From Streptomyces sp. NBC_00237 (GTDB taxonomy: Bacteria > Actinomycetota > Actinomycetes > Streptomycetales > Streptomycetaceae): a stretch of DNA of 64,000 nucleotides. The notes under the pieces were generated by a model, which ran no database searches, was not told the DNA's origin, and saw nothing but the letters and a program-made list of their open reading frames with translations. Below are positions 14,679-23,222 of the stretch, piece after piece. Position 1 is the first letter of the stretch, and every line of letters starts with the position of its first letter. The translations under genes were made by a program, and so were the position numbers. Where the stretch lies: positions 558,001-622,000 of the forward strand of contig NZ_JAPEMT010000001.1 in the NCBI RefSeq assembly GCF_026342435.1. The letters run 5' to 3'.

Positions 14679-15494
14679 GTGACCAGCGAACAGAACAAGA
14701 ACACCGGTGTCGTCCTCACCGCCGGAGACGTCGAGCTGACCGTCGACCCGGCGGACGGCTGCCGCATCGACAGCCTCCGCATCGGCGGCACCGAGGTGCT
14801 CCGCCAGCCGGAGAACGGCAAGCACTTCGGCAGCTTCCCGATGGTCCCCTGGTGCGGCCGCACCGAGAACGGGCAGTTCCGCGACGGCGACAAGGTTCAC
14901 CAGCTCCCGGTGAACTCCGCCCCGCACGCCATCCACGGCACCGGCCGCGACTCCCGCTGGCGCACCGCCGCCCGGGACACCGCGTCGGCCTCGTTCACGT
15001 ACGACCTCACCAGCCCCTGGCCCTACGCGGGCCGGGTCACCCAGCTCTTCGAGCTGACGCCCGACGCGCTCACGCTCACCATGGGCGTCGAGACGTACGA
15101 CAACTCCTTCCCGGCCCAGGTCGGCTGGCACCCCTGGTTCCGCCGCAACCTCGGCGGCGAGGACGTGACCCTGGACTTCACCGCCGCCTGGCAGGAGGAG
15201 CGCGGCGAGGACCACCTCCCCACCGGCCGCCGCATCGACCCCCTCCCCAGCCCCTGGGACGACTGCTTCGGCATGCCCGAGGGCGTCGACGTCACCCTCA
15301 CCTGGCCCGGCGAGCTGGAGATCAAGGTGACCAGCCGCGAGGAGTGGGTGGTCGTGTACGACGAGCAGGAGGCGGCCGTGTGCGTCGAACCGCAGACCGG
15401 CCCGCCGAACGGGCTCAACACCCTCCCGCGCCTGGTCACGCCCGTCGACCCGCTGGAGGCGTCGACGACGTGGACGTGGCGGCGGCTCTCCTGA
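14679..15494 (+). CDS. Aldose 1-epimerase family protein
   Basis: A 271-residue galactose-mutarotase-like beta-sandwich enzyme that interconverts sugar anomers. Visible family features are the early GGTEVL segment, the NSAPHAIHGTG catalytic-His region, VGWHPWFRRN in the middle and FCVEPQTGPPN-like VEPQTGPPNGLN near the end, which holds the general-base Glu. It starts at GTG 14679; no strong ribosome site is visible. Its 3' end abuts the inverted-repeat element before pyrE. Confidence 0.85.
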   Translation: MTSEQNKNTGVVLTAGDVELTVDPADGCRIDSLRIGGTEVLRQPENGKHFGSFPMVPWCGRTENGQFRDGDKVHQLPVNSAPHAIHGTGRDSRWRTAARDTASASFTYDLTSPWPYAGRVTQLFELTPDALTLTMGVETYDNSFPAQVGWHPWFRRNLGGEDVTLDFTAAWQEERGEDHLPTGRRIDPLPSPWDDCFGMPEGVDVTLTWPGELEIKVTSREEWVVVYDEQEAAVCVEPQTGPPNGLNTLPRLVTPVDPLEASTTWTWRRLS

Positions 15495-15550
15495 CCTCCA
15501 CTTAGGGCCTGTCCGGCGGATCTTGTCGCGGTCGCGTGCCCTGGCACGCA

Positions 15551-15584
15551 CTCCCCCAAGGTCTTAAGGACCAGGGGGGACCCC
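15551..15584. repeat. Streptomyces palindromic repeat, degenerate copy
   Basis: A hairpin-forming CTCCCCCAAGG...CCAGGGGGGACCCC unit, a degenerate member of the family also found at 15605, 15689, 48044 and 53064. Confidence 0.6.
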
Positions 15585-15604
15585 CTGCGGCGTTGTCGTC
15601 GGTC

Positions 15605-15644
15605 TTCCCCAAGCTCTCAACTTCGTTCGAGCAGGGGAGACCCC
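15605..15644. repeat. Streptomyces palindromic repeat
   Basis: TTCCCCAAGCTCTCAACTTC followed by GTTCGAGCAGGGGAGACCCC; outer CCCC/GGGG and inner GCT..AGC pairs form a hairpin. It is nearly identical to the copy at 15689 and to the reverse-oriented copy inside the coding sequence at 53064. Confidence 0.7.
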
Positions 15645-15688
15645 ATCCGCTCCGCGTCGTCTCCCTCCTCCGCCTTGCAGCTGCACGC

Positions 15689-15728
15689 TTCCCCAAGCTC
15701 TCGGCTTCGCTCGACCAGGGGAGACCCC
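15689..15728. repeat. Streptomyces palindromic repeat
   Basis: TTCCCCAAGCTCTCGGCTTC followed by GCTCGACCAGGGGAGACCCC; the third family copy inside the MITE-like element. The three copies together suggest a compound or repeatedly targeted element. Confidence 0.7.
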
Positions 15729-15810
15729 ATCGACCCCGCTCAGCCGCACCGAGAAACCGCAGGTCACCCCATACGACCTGATCCGCCGGACAGGCCCTAA
15801 GCTCGTCACC

Positions 15811-16350
15811 ATGACTGACGTACGCGCTGAACTGCTCCAGCAGATCAAGGACAAGGCCGTGGTCCACGGCAAGGTGACCCTCTCCTCGGGTCTGGAGGCC
15901 GACTACTACATCGACCTGCGCCGGATCACGCTGGACGGCGAGGCCGCGCCGCTGGTGGGGCAGGTCATGCTCGACCTGACCGCCGACCTGGACTTCGACT
16001 GCGTCGGCGGTCTGACCCTGGGCGCCGACCCGGTCGCCACCTCGATGCTGCACGCCTCCGCCGCGCGCGGTCAGCGCCTCGACGCCTTTGTCGTGCGCAA
16101 GGCCCAGAAGGCGCACGGCATGCAGCGCCGCATCGAAGGCACCGAGGTCAAGGGCCGTCGCTGCCTGGTCGTCGAGGACACCTCCACCACCGGTGGCTCG
16201 CCGCTCACCGCCGTCGAGGCGGTCCGCGAGGCGGGCGGCGAGGTCGTCGCGGTCGCCACGATCGTCGACCGGGGTGCGGCGAAGGCCATCGCGGACGCGG
16301 GGCTGCCCTACCTGACCGGGTACCAGCTGGCGGACCTGGATCTCGCCTGA
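15811..16350 (+). CDS. pyrE: Orotate phosphoribosyltransferase
   Basis: A 179-residue enzyme that joins orotate to PRPP to make OMP in pyrimidine synthesis. The PRPP-binding motif is CLVVEDTSTTGGSPL, and the flexible loop region with VVRKAQKAHGMQRRIEG is typical. The start ATG 15811 follows immediately on the terminal repeat of the MITE-like element, and the bases before it (GCTCGTCACC) show no ribosome site, so translation may be leaderless from a promoter inside the element. Confidence 0.93.
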   Translation: MTDVRAELLQQIKDKAVVHGKVTLSSGLEADYYIDLRRITLDGEAAPLVGQVMLDLTADLDFDCVGGLTLGADPVATSMLHASAARGQRLDAFVVRKAQKAHGMQRRIEGTEVKGRRCLVVEDTSTTGGSPLTAVEAVREAGGEVVAVATIVDRGAAKAIADAGLPYLTGYQLADLDLA

Positions 16351-16410
16351 AGTTGTGACCTAGGTCCCGGCTCCGCTGCTGCGGGGCTGTGACCTGGGGT
16401 TTTGTCCGAG

Positions 16411-16440
16411 GTCGGAGTGTTTCACGTGAAACACTCCGAC
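16411..16440. promoter_or_regulatory. parS: parS centromere site within a 30-bp perfect palindrome
   Basis: The core GTTTCACGTGAAAC (16419-16432) matches the ParB-binding parS consensus of Streptomyces exactly and is extended to a 30-bp perfect palindrome (GTCGGAGT... / ...ACTCCGAC). parS sites cluster around oriC and load ParB for chromosome segregation during sporulation. It lies in the 231-bp gap between pyrE and fba and could also serve as a hairpin terminator for pyrE. Confidence 0.88.
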
Positions 16441-16581
16441 CTTCGTACATTCCGGGACGCGGGAGGCGGGCATCCGTCGGGTGGAGTCCCGTGAAGAGTC
16501 TGGAAAGATGGGGCCTGACGATGACGTCGCCCCCAGGTCAGGGACCAGCACGCACACCCGCATATCCCAAGGAGCGGACAG

Positions 16582-17604
16582 ATGCCCATCGCAACCCCCG
16601 AGGTCTACGCCCAGATGCTCGACCGGGCGAAGGCGGAGAAGTTCGCCTACCCGGCGATCAACGTGACCTCCTCCCAGACCCTGCACGCTGCCCTGCGCGG
16701 CTTCGCGGAGGCTGAGAGCGACGGCATCATCCAGATCTCCACCGGTGGTGCGGAGTTCCTGGGTGGCCAGCACAACAAGGACATGGTCACCGGTGCGGTC
16801 GCCCTGGCCGAGTTCGCGCACATCGTCGCCGCGAAGTACGACATCACCGTCGCGCTGCACACGGACCACTGCCCCAAGGACAAGCTGGACACGTACGTCC
16901 GTCCGCTGATCGAGGTCTCCGCCGAGCGCGTCGCGCGTGGCGAGAACCCCCTCTTCCAGTCCCACATGTGGGACGGCTCGGCCGAGACGCTGGCCGACAA
17001 CCTGGCCATCGGCCAGGAGCTGCTGGCCAAGGCCGCCGCCGCGAAGATCATCCTTGAGGTCGAGATCACCCCGACCGGTGGCGAGGAAGACGGCGTCAGC
17101 CACGAGATCAACGACGAGCTGTACACGACGGTGGACGACGCGCTGCGTACCGCTGAGGCGCTGGGCCTGGGCGAGAAGGGCCGCTACCTGCTGGCCGCCT
17201 CGTTCGGCAACGTGCACGGCGTGTACAAGCCGGGCAACGTCGTGCTGCGTCCGGAGCTGCTGAAGGACCTCCAGGAGGGCGTCGGCTCGAAGTACGGCAA
17301 GGCGTCCCCGTTCGACTTCGTCTTCCACGGCGGGTCGGGCTCGACGGCCGAGGAGATCGCCACCGCGCTGGAGAACGGCGTCGTGAAGATGAACCTCGAC
17401 ACGGACACCCAGTACGCCTTCACGCGTCCGGTCGTGGACCACATGTTCCGCAACTACGACGCGGTGCTGAAGGTCGACGGCGAGGTCGGCACGAAGTCGA
17501 AGTACGACCCGCGTACGTGGGGCAAGGCTGCCGAAGCGGGCATGGCTGCGCGGGTGACGGAGGCGTGCGCGGCCCTCCGCTCCACGGGCACCCGCCTGAA
17601 GTAA
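16582..17604 (+). CDS. fba: Class II fructose-bisphosphate aldolase
   Basis: A 340-residue zinc-dependent glycolytic aldolase cleaving fructose-1,6-bisphosphate into DHAP and glyceraldehyde-3-phosphate. Zinc ligands are in ALHTDHCPKD and in the FGNVHG and FHGGSGS segments; NLDTDTQYAFTRP forms the substrate site. The ribosome site AAGGAG stands seven bases before ATG 16582. It is a single-gene unit with a strong terminator behind it. Confidence 0.95.
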   Translation: MPIATPEVYAQMLDRAKAEKFAYPAINVTSSQTLHAALRGFAEAESDGIIQISTGGAEFLGGQHNKDMVTGAVALAEFAHIVAAKYDITVALHTDHCPKDKLDTYVRPLIEVSAERVARGENPLFQSHMWDGSAETLADNLAIGQELLAKAAAAKIILEVEITPTGGEEDGVSHEINDELYTTVDDALRTAEALGLGEKGRYLLAASFGNVHGVYKPGNVVLRPELLKDLQEGVGSKYGKASPFDFVFHGGSGSTAEEIATALENGVVKMNLDTDTQYAFTRPVVDHMFRNYDAVLKVDGEVGTKSKYDPRTWGKAAEAGMAARVTEACAALRSTGTRLK

Positions 17605-17614
17605 CGCTTTACCG

Positions 17615-17662
17615 CACGGGCCCGGCCCCTCTCGGACACCTTCCGAGGGCGCCGGGCCCGTG
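17615..17662 (+). terminator. Strong hairpin terminator after fba
   Basis: Arms CACGGGCCCGGC and GCCGGGCCCGTG (12 bp, perfect) with an inner CTCGGA/TCCGAG stem, 10 bp after the fba stop codon. Confidence 0.8.
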
Positions 17663-17736
17663 CGTGTGCCCCTCCTTCACCTGAGGCGGGGCGCACCCGC
17701 ATGGCAGAAGCGGGTCGGAGCGGGGACGATCCTCCT

Positions 17737-19266
17737 ATGGCCGAAATCGAGAGTGCCGGAGGGCTCCGCGTCAAGAGCGCGACCGGGCGATGGGTCCTCC
17801 TCACCACCGTCCTCGGATCCAGCATGGCCATGCTCGACTCGACCGTCGTCAACGTCGCCCTTCCCCGCATCGGCAAGGACCTCGACGCCGATCTGGCCGG
17901 TCTCCAGTGGACCGTCAACGCGTACATGCTGACGCTCGCCGGGCTGATCCTCCTCGGCGGAGCGCTCGGCGACCGGTACGGCCGCCGGAAGGTGTTCGTG
18001 ATCGGGGTCGTGTGGTTCGCCGTGGCGTCCCTGCTGTGCGGGCTCGCACCCAACGCGACCGTCCTGATCGCCGCCCGCGCGTTGCAGGGCATCGGCGGAG
18101 CACTGCTCACCCCGGGCTCCCTCGCGCTGATCCAGGCGTCGTTCCACCCCGACGACCGGGCGCGGGCGGTGGGCCTGTGGTCCGGGCTCGGCGGGATCGG
18201 GGCCGCGATCGGCCCCTTCCTCGGCGGATGGCTCGTGGACGGGCCCGGCTGGCGCTGGGCGTTCCTCATCAACGTGCCGCTGGCCGCGCTGTGCGTGCCC
18301 GTCGCGCTCCGGCACGTGCCGGAGTCGAAAGATCCGCAGGCGCATGGGCGGTTCGACGTGCTGGGGGCCGCGCTCGCCGCCGTGGCGCTCGCCCTGGTGA
18401 CGTATGCGCTCATCGAAGCCCCGGAGCAGGGAGCATCGGCGGTCGTGATCGGGTGCGCCGTCGTGGGAGTGCTGGTGGCGGGCGCGTTCCTGTACGTCGA
18501 GCGGACCCGGGCCGAGCCCATGATGCCGCTCACGCTCTTCGCCTCGCGGCAGTTCAGCGCGATCAACGTCGTGACGCTGTGCGTGTACGCGGCGTTCGCC
18601 GGGTTCTTCTTCCTGGCCGCGCTCCAGTTGCAGGTGGTCTCCGGGTACTCCGCGCTCCAGGCGGGCACCGCCATGCTGCCGACGACCGCGCTGATGCTCT
18701 TCCTGTCCGCCCGCTCCGGGGAGCTCGCCCAGCGCATCGGGCCGCGCATCCCGCTCACCGTGGGACCGCTGCTGTGCGCGGCGGGGATGCTGCTGATGCT
18801 GCGGGTGGGGGAGCGCCCGTCGTACGTGGCTGATGTGCTGCCCGCGGTGGTGGTGCTGGGCATGGGCATGGTGACCCTGGTGGCCCCGCTCACCGCGACC
18901 GTTCTGGCGTCCGTGGACGCCGGGCGGGCCGGGCTCGCCTCCGGCATCAACAACGCCGCCGCCCGGGCCGCCGGGCTCATCGCCGTGGCCGCGCTGCCCC
19001 TGCTGGCGGGCATGGGGCCGGACGCGTACCGCTCGGCGGCCGAGTTCGGGGCGACGTTCCGGCGGGCGATGCCCCTGTGCGCGGGCGTGCTGGTGCTCGG
19101 TGCGCTGATCGCGTTCGTGGCCGTACGGAATCCGAAGGGCGGGGTGCCCGAGGGCGAGTGCCGTACGCACTGCGGGGTCGCCGCGCCGCCTCTGGAGCCG
19201 GATCACACGGATCGCACCGAACACGGTGAGGCGGCGGACCGAGGGGAACGGCCCGGGTTGTCGTAG
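17737..19266 (+). CDS. MFS drug exporter, DHA2 (EmrB/QacA) family, 14 membrane segments
   Basis: A 509-residue proton-driven exporter. Family motifs are LDSTVVNVALPRI in helix 1, motif A GDRYGRRKVFVIG after helix 2, and the helix-5 motif C-like GLGGIGAAIGPFLGGWLVD. ATG 17737 is preferred over ATG 17701, since helix 1 then begins about 20 residues in, as in relatives. The substrate is unknown; it is monocistronic, between the fba terminator and a DUF3151 gene. Confidence 0.87.
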   Translation: MAEIESAGGLRVKSATGRWVLLTTVLGSSMAMLDSTVVNVALPRIGKDLDADLAGLQWTVNAYMLTLAGLILLGGALGDRYGRRKVFVIGVVWFAVASLLCGLAPNATVLIAARALQGIGGALLTPGSLALIQASFHPDDRARAVGLWSGLGGIGAAIGPFLGGWLVDGPGWRWAFLINVPLAALCVPVALRHVPESKDPQAHGRFDVLGAALAAVALALVTYALIEAPEQGASAVVIGCAVVGVLVAGAFLYVERTRAEPMMPLTLFASRQFSAINVVTLCVYAAFAGFFFLAALQLQVVSGYSALQAGTAMLPTTALMLFLSARSGELAQRIGPRIPLTVGPLLCAAGMLLMLRVGERPSYVADVLPAVVVLGMGMVTLVAPLTATVLASVDAGRAGLASGINNAAARAAGLIAVAALPLLAGMGPDAYRSAAEFGATFRRAMPLCAGVLVLGALIAFVAVRNPKGGVPEGECRTHCGVAAPPLEPDHTDRTEHGEAADRGERPGLS

Positions 19267-19286
19267 CGGGAAGGCAGACTAGGGGC

Positions 19287-19700
19287 ATGGCTATTCACCA
19301 GGACCTCCTCGGGGGACCGCCCCCGACCCACCTGCCCGACGACCCGGAGCCCCGCGAGCTCCTCGCGAACGGCACCGCCCCCGCCGACGTCGCCGCGAAG
19401 TACCCGGCCTCCTCGCTGGCCTGGGCGCAGCTCGCCGACGACGCCTTCGAGAAGGGCTCCGTCGTCGAGTCGTACGCGTACGCCCGCACCGGCTACCACC
19501 GCGGCCTGGACTCCCTGCGCCGCGCCGGGTGGAAGGGACACGGCCCGGTGCCGTGGGAGCACGAGCCGAACCGAGGCTTCCTGCGCGCCCTGCACGCCCT
19601 GGCCCGCGCCTCGCAGTCCATCGGCGACCAGGAGGAGTACGCCCGCTGCTCCACCTTCCTCCGGGACTCCTCCGCGCTCGCCGCGGACACCCTGGGCTGA
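19287..19700 (+). CDS. DUF3151 family protein
   Basis: A 137-residue soluble helical protein with a family-typical conserved centre (WAQLADDAFEKGSVVESYAY, then RTGYHRGLDSLRRAGWKG) and a tail rich in helix (YARCSTFLRDSSALAADTLG). It is widely conserved in actinobacteria without a known activity. It starts at ATG 19287, 20 bp after the exporter stop. The next 276 bp contain only a duplicated CCCGGTGCGGCGACA segment near 19786-19830. Confidence 0.8.
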   Translation: MAIHQDLLGGPPPTHLPDDPEPRELLANGTAPADVAAKYPASSLAWAQLADDAFEKGSVVESYAYARTGYHRGLDSLRRAGWKGHGPVPWEHEPNRGFLRALHALARASQSIGDQEEYARCSTFLRDSSALAADTLG

Positions 19701-19976
19701 CACCCGTATGCCCGTACGCTCCGGGGCCGGGCGGCGCACGGTCCCGGAGCGGCGGCGGGCTTCCCCGGGCGTCGCGGAAGGTGTCCCGGTGCGGCGACAG
19801 GCTTCCCCAGGCGTCCCGGTGCGGCGACACGCCCCCGTGCCCGCAAGCCCGAGGGGCGCCGATAAGACGCCTGTACGATCGCCCGGACCGTGAGGGAAGA
19901 TCGTCGCCGGTGCACGAGGGCTCCTCGCCCCGCTCCCCCCACCTGCCGGAGGCACCGACCAGGGGAGGGCTCTGAC

Positions 19977-20897
19977 GTGGGCCAAGGCCGCTACAGCAAC
20001 CCGTCCGCCGGGCACCCGGCTGCCCGCCGCCCCAGCACCCGCCCCCGCCGCAGCCCCAGCCCCCGCCCCAGCACCCGCCCCCGCCGCAGCCCCAGCCCCC
20101 GCCCCAGCCCCCGCTCCGGTCCCCGCACCCGCCTCACCCGCCGGGGCCGGTTCCTCGTCACGCTCCTCTGCCTCGTCGCCGGACTGGGCGCCGCCGGGCT
20201 CGCCGTCGCGGCCTGGGACACCGGGACGGGCGAGACCGGGAAGGCGGCCCCGGGGCCCGCCGCCACCGACGGAGCGTCCGGCGGCTCGGGCGAGGTCTCC
20301 CGCAACCCCCCGAGCCGTGACCGCGCCGACCACCAGGTCCCCGCCTCCGGCACCGGCGCCTTCGCCCCCGCGCGCCTCACCGGAACCCCCGTCGGCAGTG
20401 GCACCCTGCGCCGGTACCAGGTCCAGGTCGAGACCGGCAGCGGCGTCGCCCCCGACCAGGCCGCCGCCGAGATCCAGCGCATCGTCGCCGACCCCCGGGG
20501 CTGGGCGCGGAACGGGCGCGGGCGCTTCCAACTGGTCGCGGGGAAAGCCGACTTCGTCATCCGCGTCGCCACCCCGAAGACCGCCGACCGGCTCTGCGCC
20601 GAGGCCCACCTCGACACCGGCGGCGAGCTGAACTGCGAAACCGGGAAGGGCGTCGTGGTGAACCTCAAGAGGTGGCTGACCGGGTCGCCGCAGTTCGCCG
20701 GAACGCCCGCCGAGTACCGGCACCTGATCATCAACCACGAGCTGGGCCACGCGCTGGGCCTCGGACACCTCGGCTGCCCCGCCCCCGGGCGTCCCGCACC
20801 CGTGATGATGCAGCAGATCAAGGGCCTCGGCGGATGCCGCTCCAATGCCCACCCGTATGCCGCGAACGGGACGTATCTCTCAGGCCCCACCCTCTGA
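19977..20897 (+). CDS. DUF3152 membrane-anchored putative zinc metalloprotease
   Basis: A 306-residue protein starting at GTG 19977 with GGGGAGG eight bases before. A basic Ser/Pro/Arg repeat head (two near-identical 12-residue units such as SPRPSTRPRRSP) precedes one membrane helix (FLVTLLCLVAGLGAAGLAVA); the DUF3152 domain then faces outward. It contains the metzincin-like zinc motif HELGHALGLGH, two conserved Cys pairs and a PVMMQQ Met-turn-like segment. The family is annotated as unknown function, but the motif strongly implies a secreted-side metalloprotease. Confidence 0.82.
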   Translation: MGQGRYSNPSAGHPAARRPSTRPRRSPSPRPSTRPRRSPSPRPSPRSGPRTRLTRRGRFLVTLLCLVAGLGAAGLAVAAWDTGTGETGKAAPGPAATDGASGGSGEVSRNPPSRDRADHQVPASGTGAFAPARLTGTPVGSGTLRRYQVQVETGSGVAPDQAAAEIQRIVADPRGWARNGRGRFQLVAGKADFVIRVATPKTADRLCAEAHLDTGGELNCETGKGVVVNLKRWLTGSPQFAGTPAEYRHLIINHELGHALGLGHLGCPAPGRPAPVMMQQIKGLGGCRSNAHPYAANGTYLSGPTL

Positions 20898-21008
20898 GGA
20901 GCACCTCCCGGAGGCCCCGACTATGCTGCCCAGCAGGGGACCGGGGCCCGAGAATCCTTCAAGGAAGGGGCGGACCGCTACCTGGAAGTTCGTGTCGAGG
21001 AGCATGCG

Positions 21009-21875
21009 ATGACGCACACCCCCGAGGCGCCCGGCAACAGCGAGTCAGTGGGTCTGGCGACCCCGAACCTCGACTTCGCGGGCACCACACCGTACGAGGA
21101 CTACGTCCAGGCGGACGTACTCACCCACCTCCAGAACCCTCTCTCCGACGATCCCGGCGAGATGGTCTTCCTGGTCACCACCCAGGTCATGGAGCTGTGG
21201 TTCACGGTCATAGTCCACGAGTGGGAGACGGCGGCGAACGCGCTGCGCGAAGAGAAGATCCCCGTGGCGCTGGATGCGCTGAAGCGCTCCACCCGAGAGC
21301 TGGAGGCCCTGAACGCCTCCTGGAAGCCGCTCTCCAACCTCACCCCCGCCCAGTTCAACTCGTACCGCAGCGCGCTCGGCGAGGGGTCCGGATTCCAGTC
21401 CGCGATGTACCGGCGGATGGAGTTCCTGCTCGGCGACAAGGCCGCCTCGATGCTCGTCCCGCACCGGGGAGCGCCTCGCGTGTACGACGAGCTGGAGAAG
21501 GCACTGCACCAACCCAGCCTGTACGACGAGGTGTTGCGGCTCCTCGCCCGGCGCGGCCTGCCCGTGCCGCAGGAGGTCCTGGACCGCGACCTCTCGCAGA
21601 AGTACGAGCCCTCGCCCGAGGTCGAGGCGGTCTGGGCGCAGGTGTACGGAGCCGAGGAGATCGGCGTGGGCCGGTCCGAACTGGTCGTGCTCGGTGAGGC
21701 GTTGACCGAGGTCGGCGAGCTCGTCTGGCGATGGCGCAACGACCATCTGGTGGCCACGCGGCGTGCCATGGGGTCGAAGGTCGGCACCGGCGGTTCCGCC
21801 GGACTGGCGTGGCTGGAGAAGCGCGCCCGCAAGAACGTGTTCCCCGAGCTGTGGACGGCGCGCAGCCATGTCTGA
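21009..21875 (+). CDS. kynA: Tryptophan 2,3-dioxygenase
   Basis: A 288-residue haem enzyme opening the tryptophan ring to N-formylkynurenine, the first step of the kynurenine route. Typical segments are DYVQADVLTHLQNP, EMVFLVTTQVMELWF (active-site Tyr/His region), SGFQSAMYRRMEFLLGDK and the C-terminal RRAMGSKVGTGGSAG with the TGGSxG signature. It overlaps the kynureninase start by eight bases, so the two are cotranscribed and coupled. A GAGGAGC ribosome site precedes the ATG. Confidence 0.94.
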   Translation: MTHTPEAPGNSESVGLATPNLDFAGTTPYEDYVQADVLTHLQNPLSDDPGEMVFLVTTQVMELWFTVIVHEWETAANALREEKIPVALDALKRSTRELEALNASWKPLSNLTPAQFNSYRSALGEGSGFQSAMYRRMEFLLGDKAASMLVPHRGAPRVYDELEKALHQPSLYDEVLRLLARRGLPVPQEVLDRDLSQKYEPSPEVEAVWAQVYGAEEIGVGRSELVVLGEALTEVGELVWRWRNDHLVATRRAMGSKVGTGGSAGLAWLEKRARKNVFPELWTARSHV

Positions 21876-23082
21876 GAACGCGACAGCGGGCGAGGCGGCG
21901 ATGTTTCACGTGAAACGTGCGGCGGAGCTCGATGCCGCCGATGAACTCGCCCCGTACAGGGAGCTGTTCAGCGTCCCCGAAGGGCTCGTCTATCTGGACG
22001 GGAACTCCCTGGGCGCCCTGCCCCGCGCCGTCCCCGGACGCCTCCAGGACGTGGCCTCCCGCGAATGGGGCGAGCTGCTCATCCGGTCCTGGGACGAGAG
22101 CGGCTGGTGGACCGCGCCCGAGCGGATCGGCGACCGCATCGCCCCGCTCGTCGGCGCGGCGGCGGGCCAGATCGTCGTCGGCGACTCCACCAGCGTCAAC
22201 GTCTTCAAGGCGCTGGTGGGTGCGGTCCGGCTGGCGGGCGACGAGCGCGACGAGGTCCTCGTCGACGCGACCACCTTCCCCACGGACGGGTACATCGCCG
22301 AGTCCGCCGCCCGCATGACCGGCCGCACCCTGCGACCGGTCCGCCCGGAGGAAGTGCTGGGCGCTCTCGGACCCCGTACCGCCGCCGTCCTCCTCAACCA
22401 CGTCGACTACCGGTCGGGCCGTCTCCACGACCTGCCCGGACTGACCGCCGCGATCCACGAGGCGGGTGCGCTGGCCGTCTGGGACCTGTGTCACAGCGCG
22501 GGCGCACTCCCGGTCGGGCTGGACGAGCACGGCGTGGACCTGGCGATCGGCTGCACGTACAAGTACCTCAACGGCGGCCCCGGTTCGCCCGCGTACCTGT
22601 ACGTCGCCGCCCGCCACCAGGACCGCTTCGACTCGCCGCTGCCGGGCTGGACGGGGCACGCGAACCCGTTCGGGATGGACCCGGAGTACGCGCCCGCCGA
22701 CGGCGCGGTGCGCGGGCGCGTCGGTACGCCCGACATCCTGTCGATGCTCGCCCTGGAGACCTCCCTCGACGTCTGGGAGGGCGTCGGCGTGGAATCCGTA
22801 CGGGCGAAGTCGCTGGCGCTCACGGACTTCTTCGTGGAGTGCGTGAACGCATACGTCCCGCAGGGCCGGGTCGAGCTGGTCACGCCGCTCGCGCACGCCG
22901 AGCGCGGCAGCCAGATCGCCCTGCGCTGTGGCGACGCGGGCGAGGTGATGAAGGGCCTGATCGCGCGTGGTGTGGTCGGGGACTTCCGGCACCCGGACGT
23001 GCTGCGCTTCGGGTTCACTCCGCTGTACGTCGGTTTCGGCGACGTGGAGCGGGCGGCCCGGGTGCTCGCCGAGGTCCTGTAG
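21868..23082 (+). CDS. kynU: Kynureninase
   Basis: A 404-residue PLP enzyme cleaving kynurenine to anthranilate and alanine. Motifs: YLDGNSLGALP near the N terminus, DSTSVNVFKAL, and the PLP Lys in GCTYKYLNGGPGSPAY; the C-terminal GRGVVGDFRxPDVLRFGFTPLY-like end is present. The gene contains a perfect parS site at its 5' end, adding the unusual segment MFHVKRAAELD near residue 12. Anthranilate made here can feed tryptophan, quinolones or secondary metabolites. Confidence 0.93.
   Translation: MSENATAGEAAMFHVKRAAELDAADELAPYRELFSVPEGLVYLDGNSLGALPRAVPGRLQDVASREWGELLIRSWDESGWWTAPERIGDRIAPLVGAAAGQIVVGDSTSVNVFKALVGAVRLAGDERDEVLVDATTFPTDGYIAESAARMTGRTLRPVRPEEVLGALGPRTAAVLLNHVDYRSGRLHDLPGLTAAIHEAGALAVWDLCHSAGALPVGLDEHGVDLAIGCTYKYLNGGPGSPAYLYVAARHQDRFDSPLPGWTGHANPFGMDPEYAPADGAVRGRVGTPDILSMLALETSLDVWEGVGVESVRAKSLALTDFFVECVNAYVPQGRVELVTPLAHAERGSQIALRCGDAGEVMKGLIARGVVGDFRHPDVLRFGFTPLYVGFGDVERAARVLAEVL
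21903..21916. promoter_or_regulatory. parS: parS centromere site inside kynU
   Basis: GTTTCACGTGAAAC, an exact parS core, lies inside the coding sequence (residues 12-17 of kynureninase), where it is read as Met-Phe-His-Val-Lys-Arg. It is about 5.5 kb from the first site. Confidence 0.85.
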
Positions 23083-23098
23083 GGCGTACGGAGCGGGT

Positions 23099-23132
23099 GG
23101 CCACGTCGGAGGGAACGGTTCCCGGCGTGGCC
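23099..23132 (+). terminator. Hairpin after kynU
   Basis: GGCCACG ... CGTGGCC arms with an internal GGGAACGGTTCCC palindrome, 17 bp after the kynU stop codon. It would attenuate read-through into the hydrolase gene. Confidence 0.6.
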
Positions 23133-23222
23133 ACGCGCACGCAAAGCGCCTGGTAGCGTCCGCGCTTAATGATCCAAAAGGGTGTAGGAACGAACCGCCA
23201 TTGCCCGGAGGTTGAAGCCGTC

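Larger units (their letters stand above)
15501..15801. mobile_element. MITE-like element with 22-bp perfect terminal inverted repeats
   Basis: The ends CTTAGGGCCTGTCCGGCGGATC (15501-15522, shown here as ends TTAGGGCCTG...GGCGGATC) and its exact reverse complement (15780-15801) flank about 257 bp with no transposase. If TA is the target duplication, the mobile unit is 15505-15797. Inside are three copies of a palindromic repeat (see separate entries). GGGCCTGTCCGGCGGATC-type ends are frequent in Streptomyces and resemble termini of IS5-family elements, as far as I remember. The right end stops nine bases before the pyrE ATG. Confidence 0.75.

Noticed and set aside
20035..20120. Possible CRISPR-like repeat in the Ser/Pro/Arg head of the DUF3152 gene
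   Set aside because: The 36-bp units are adjacent without spacers and encode the repetitive protein head.
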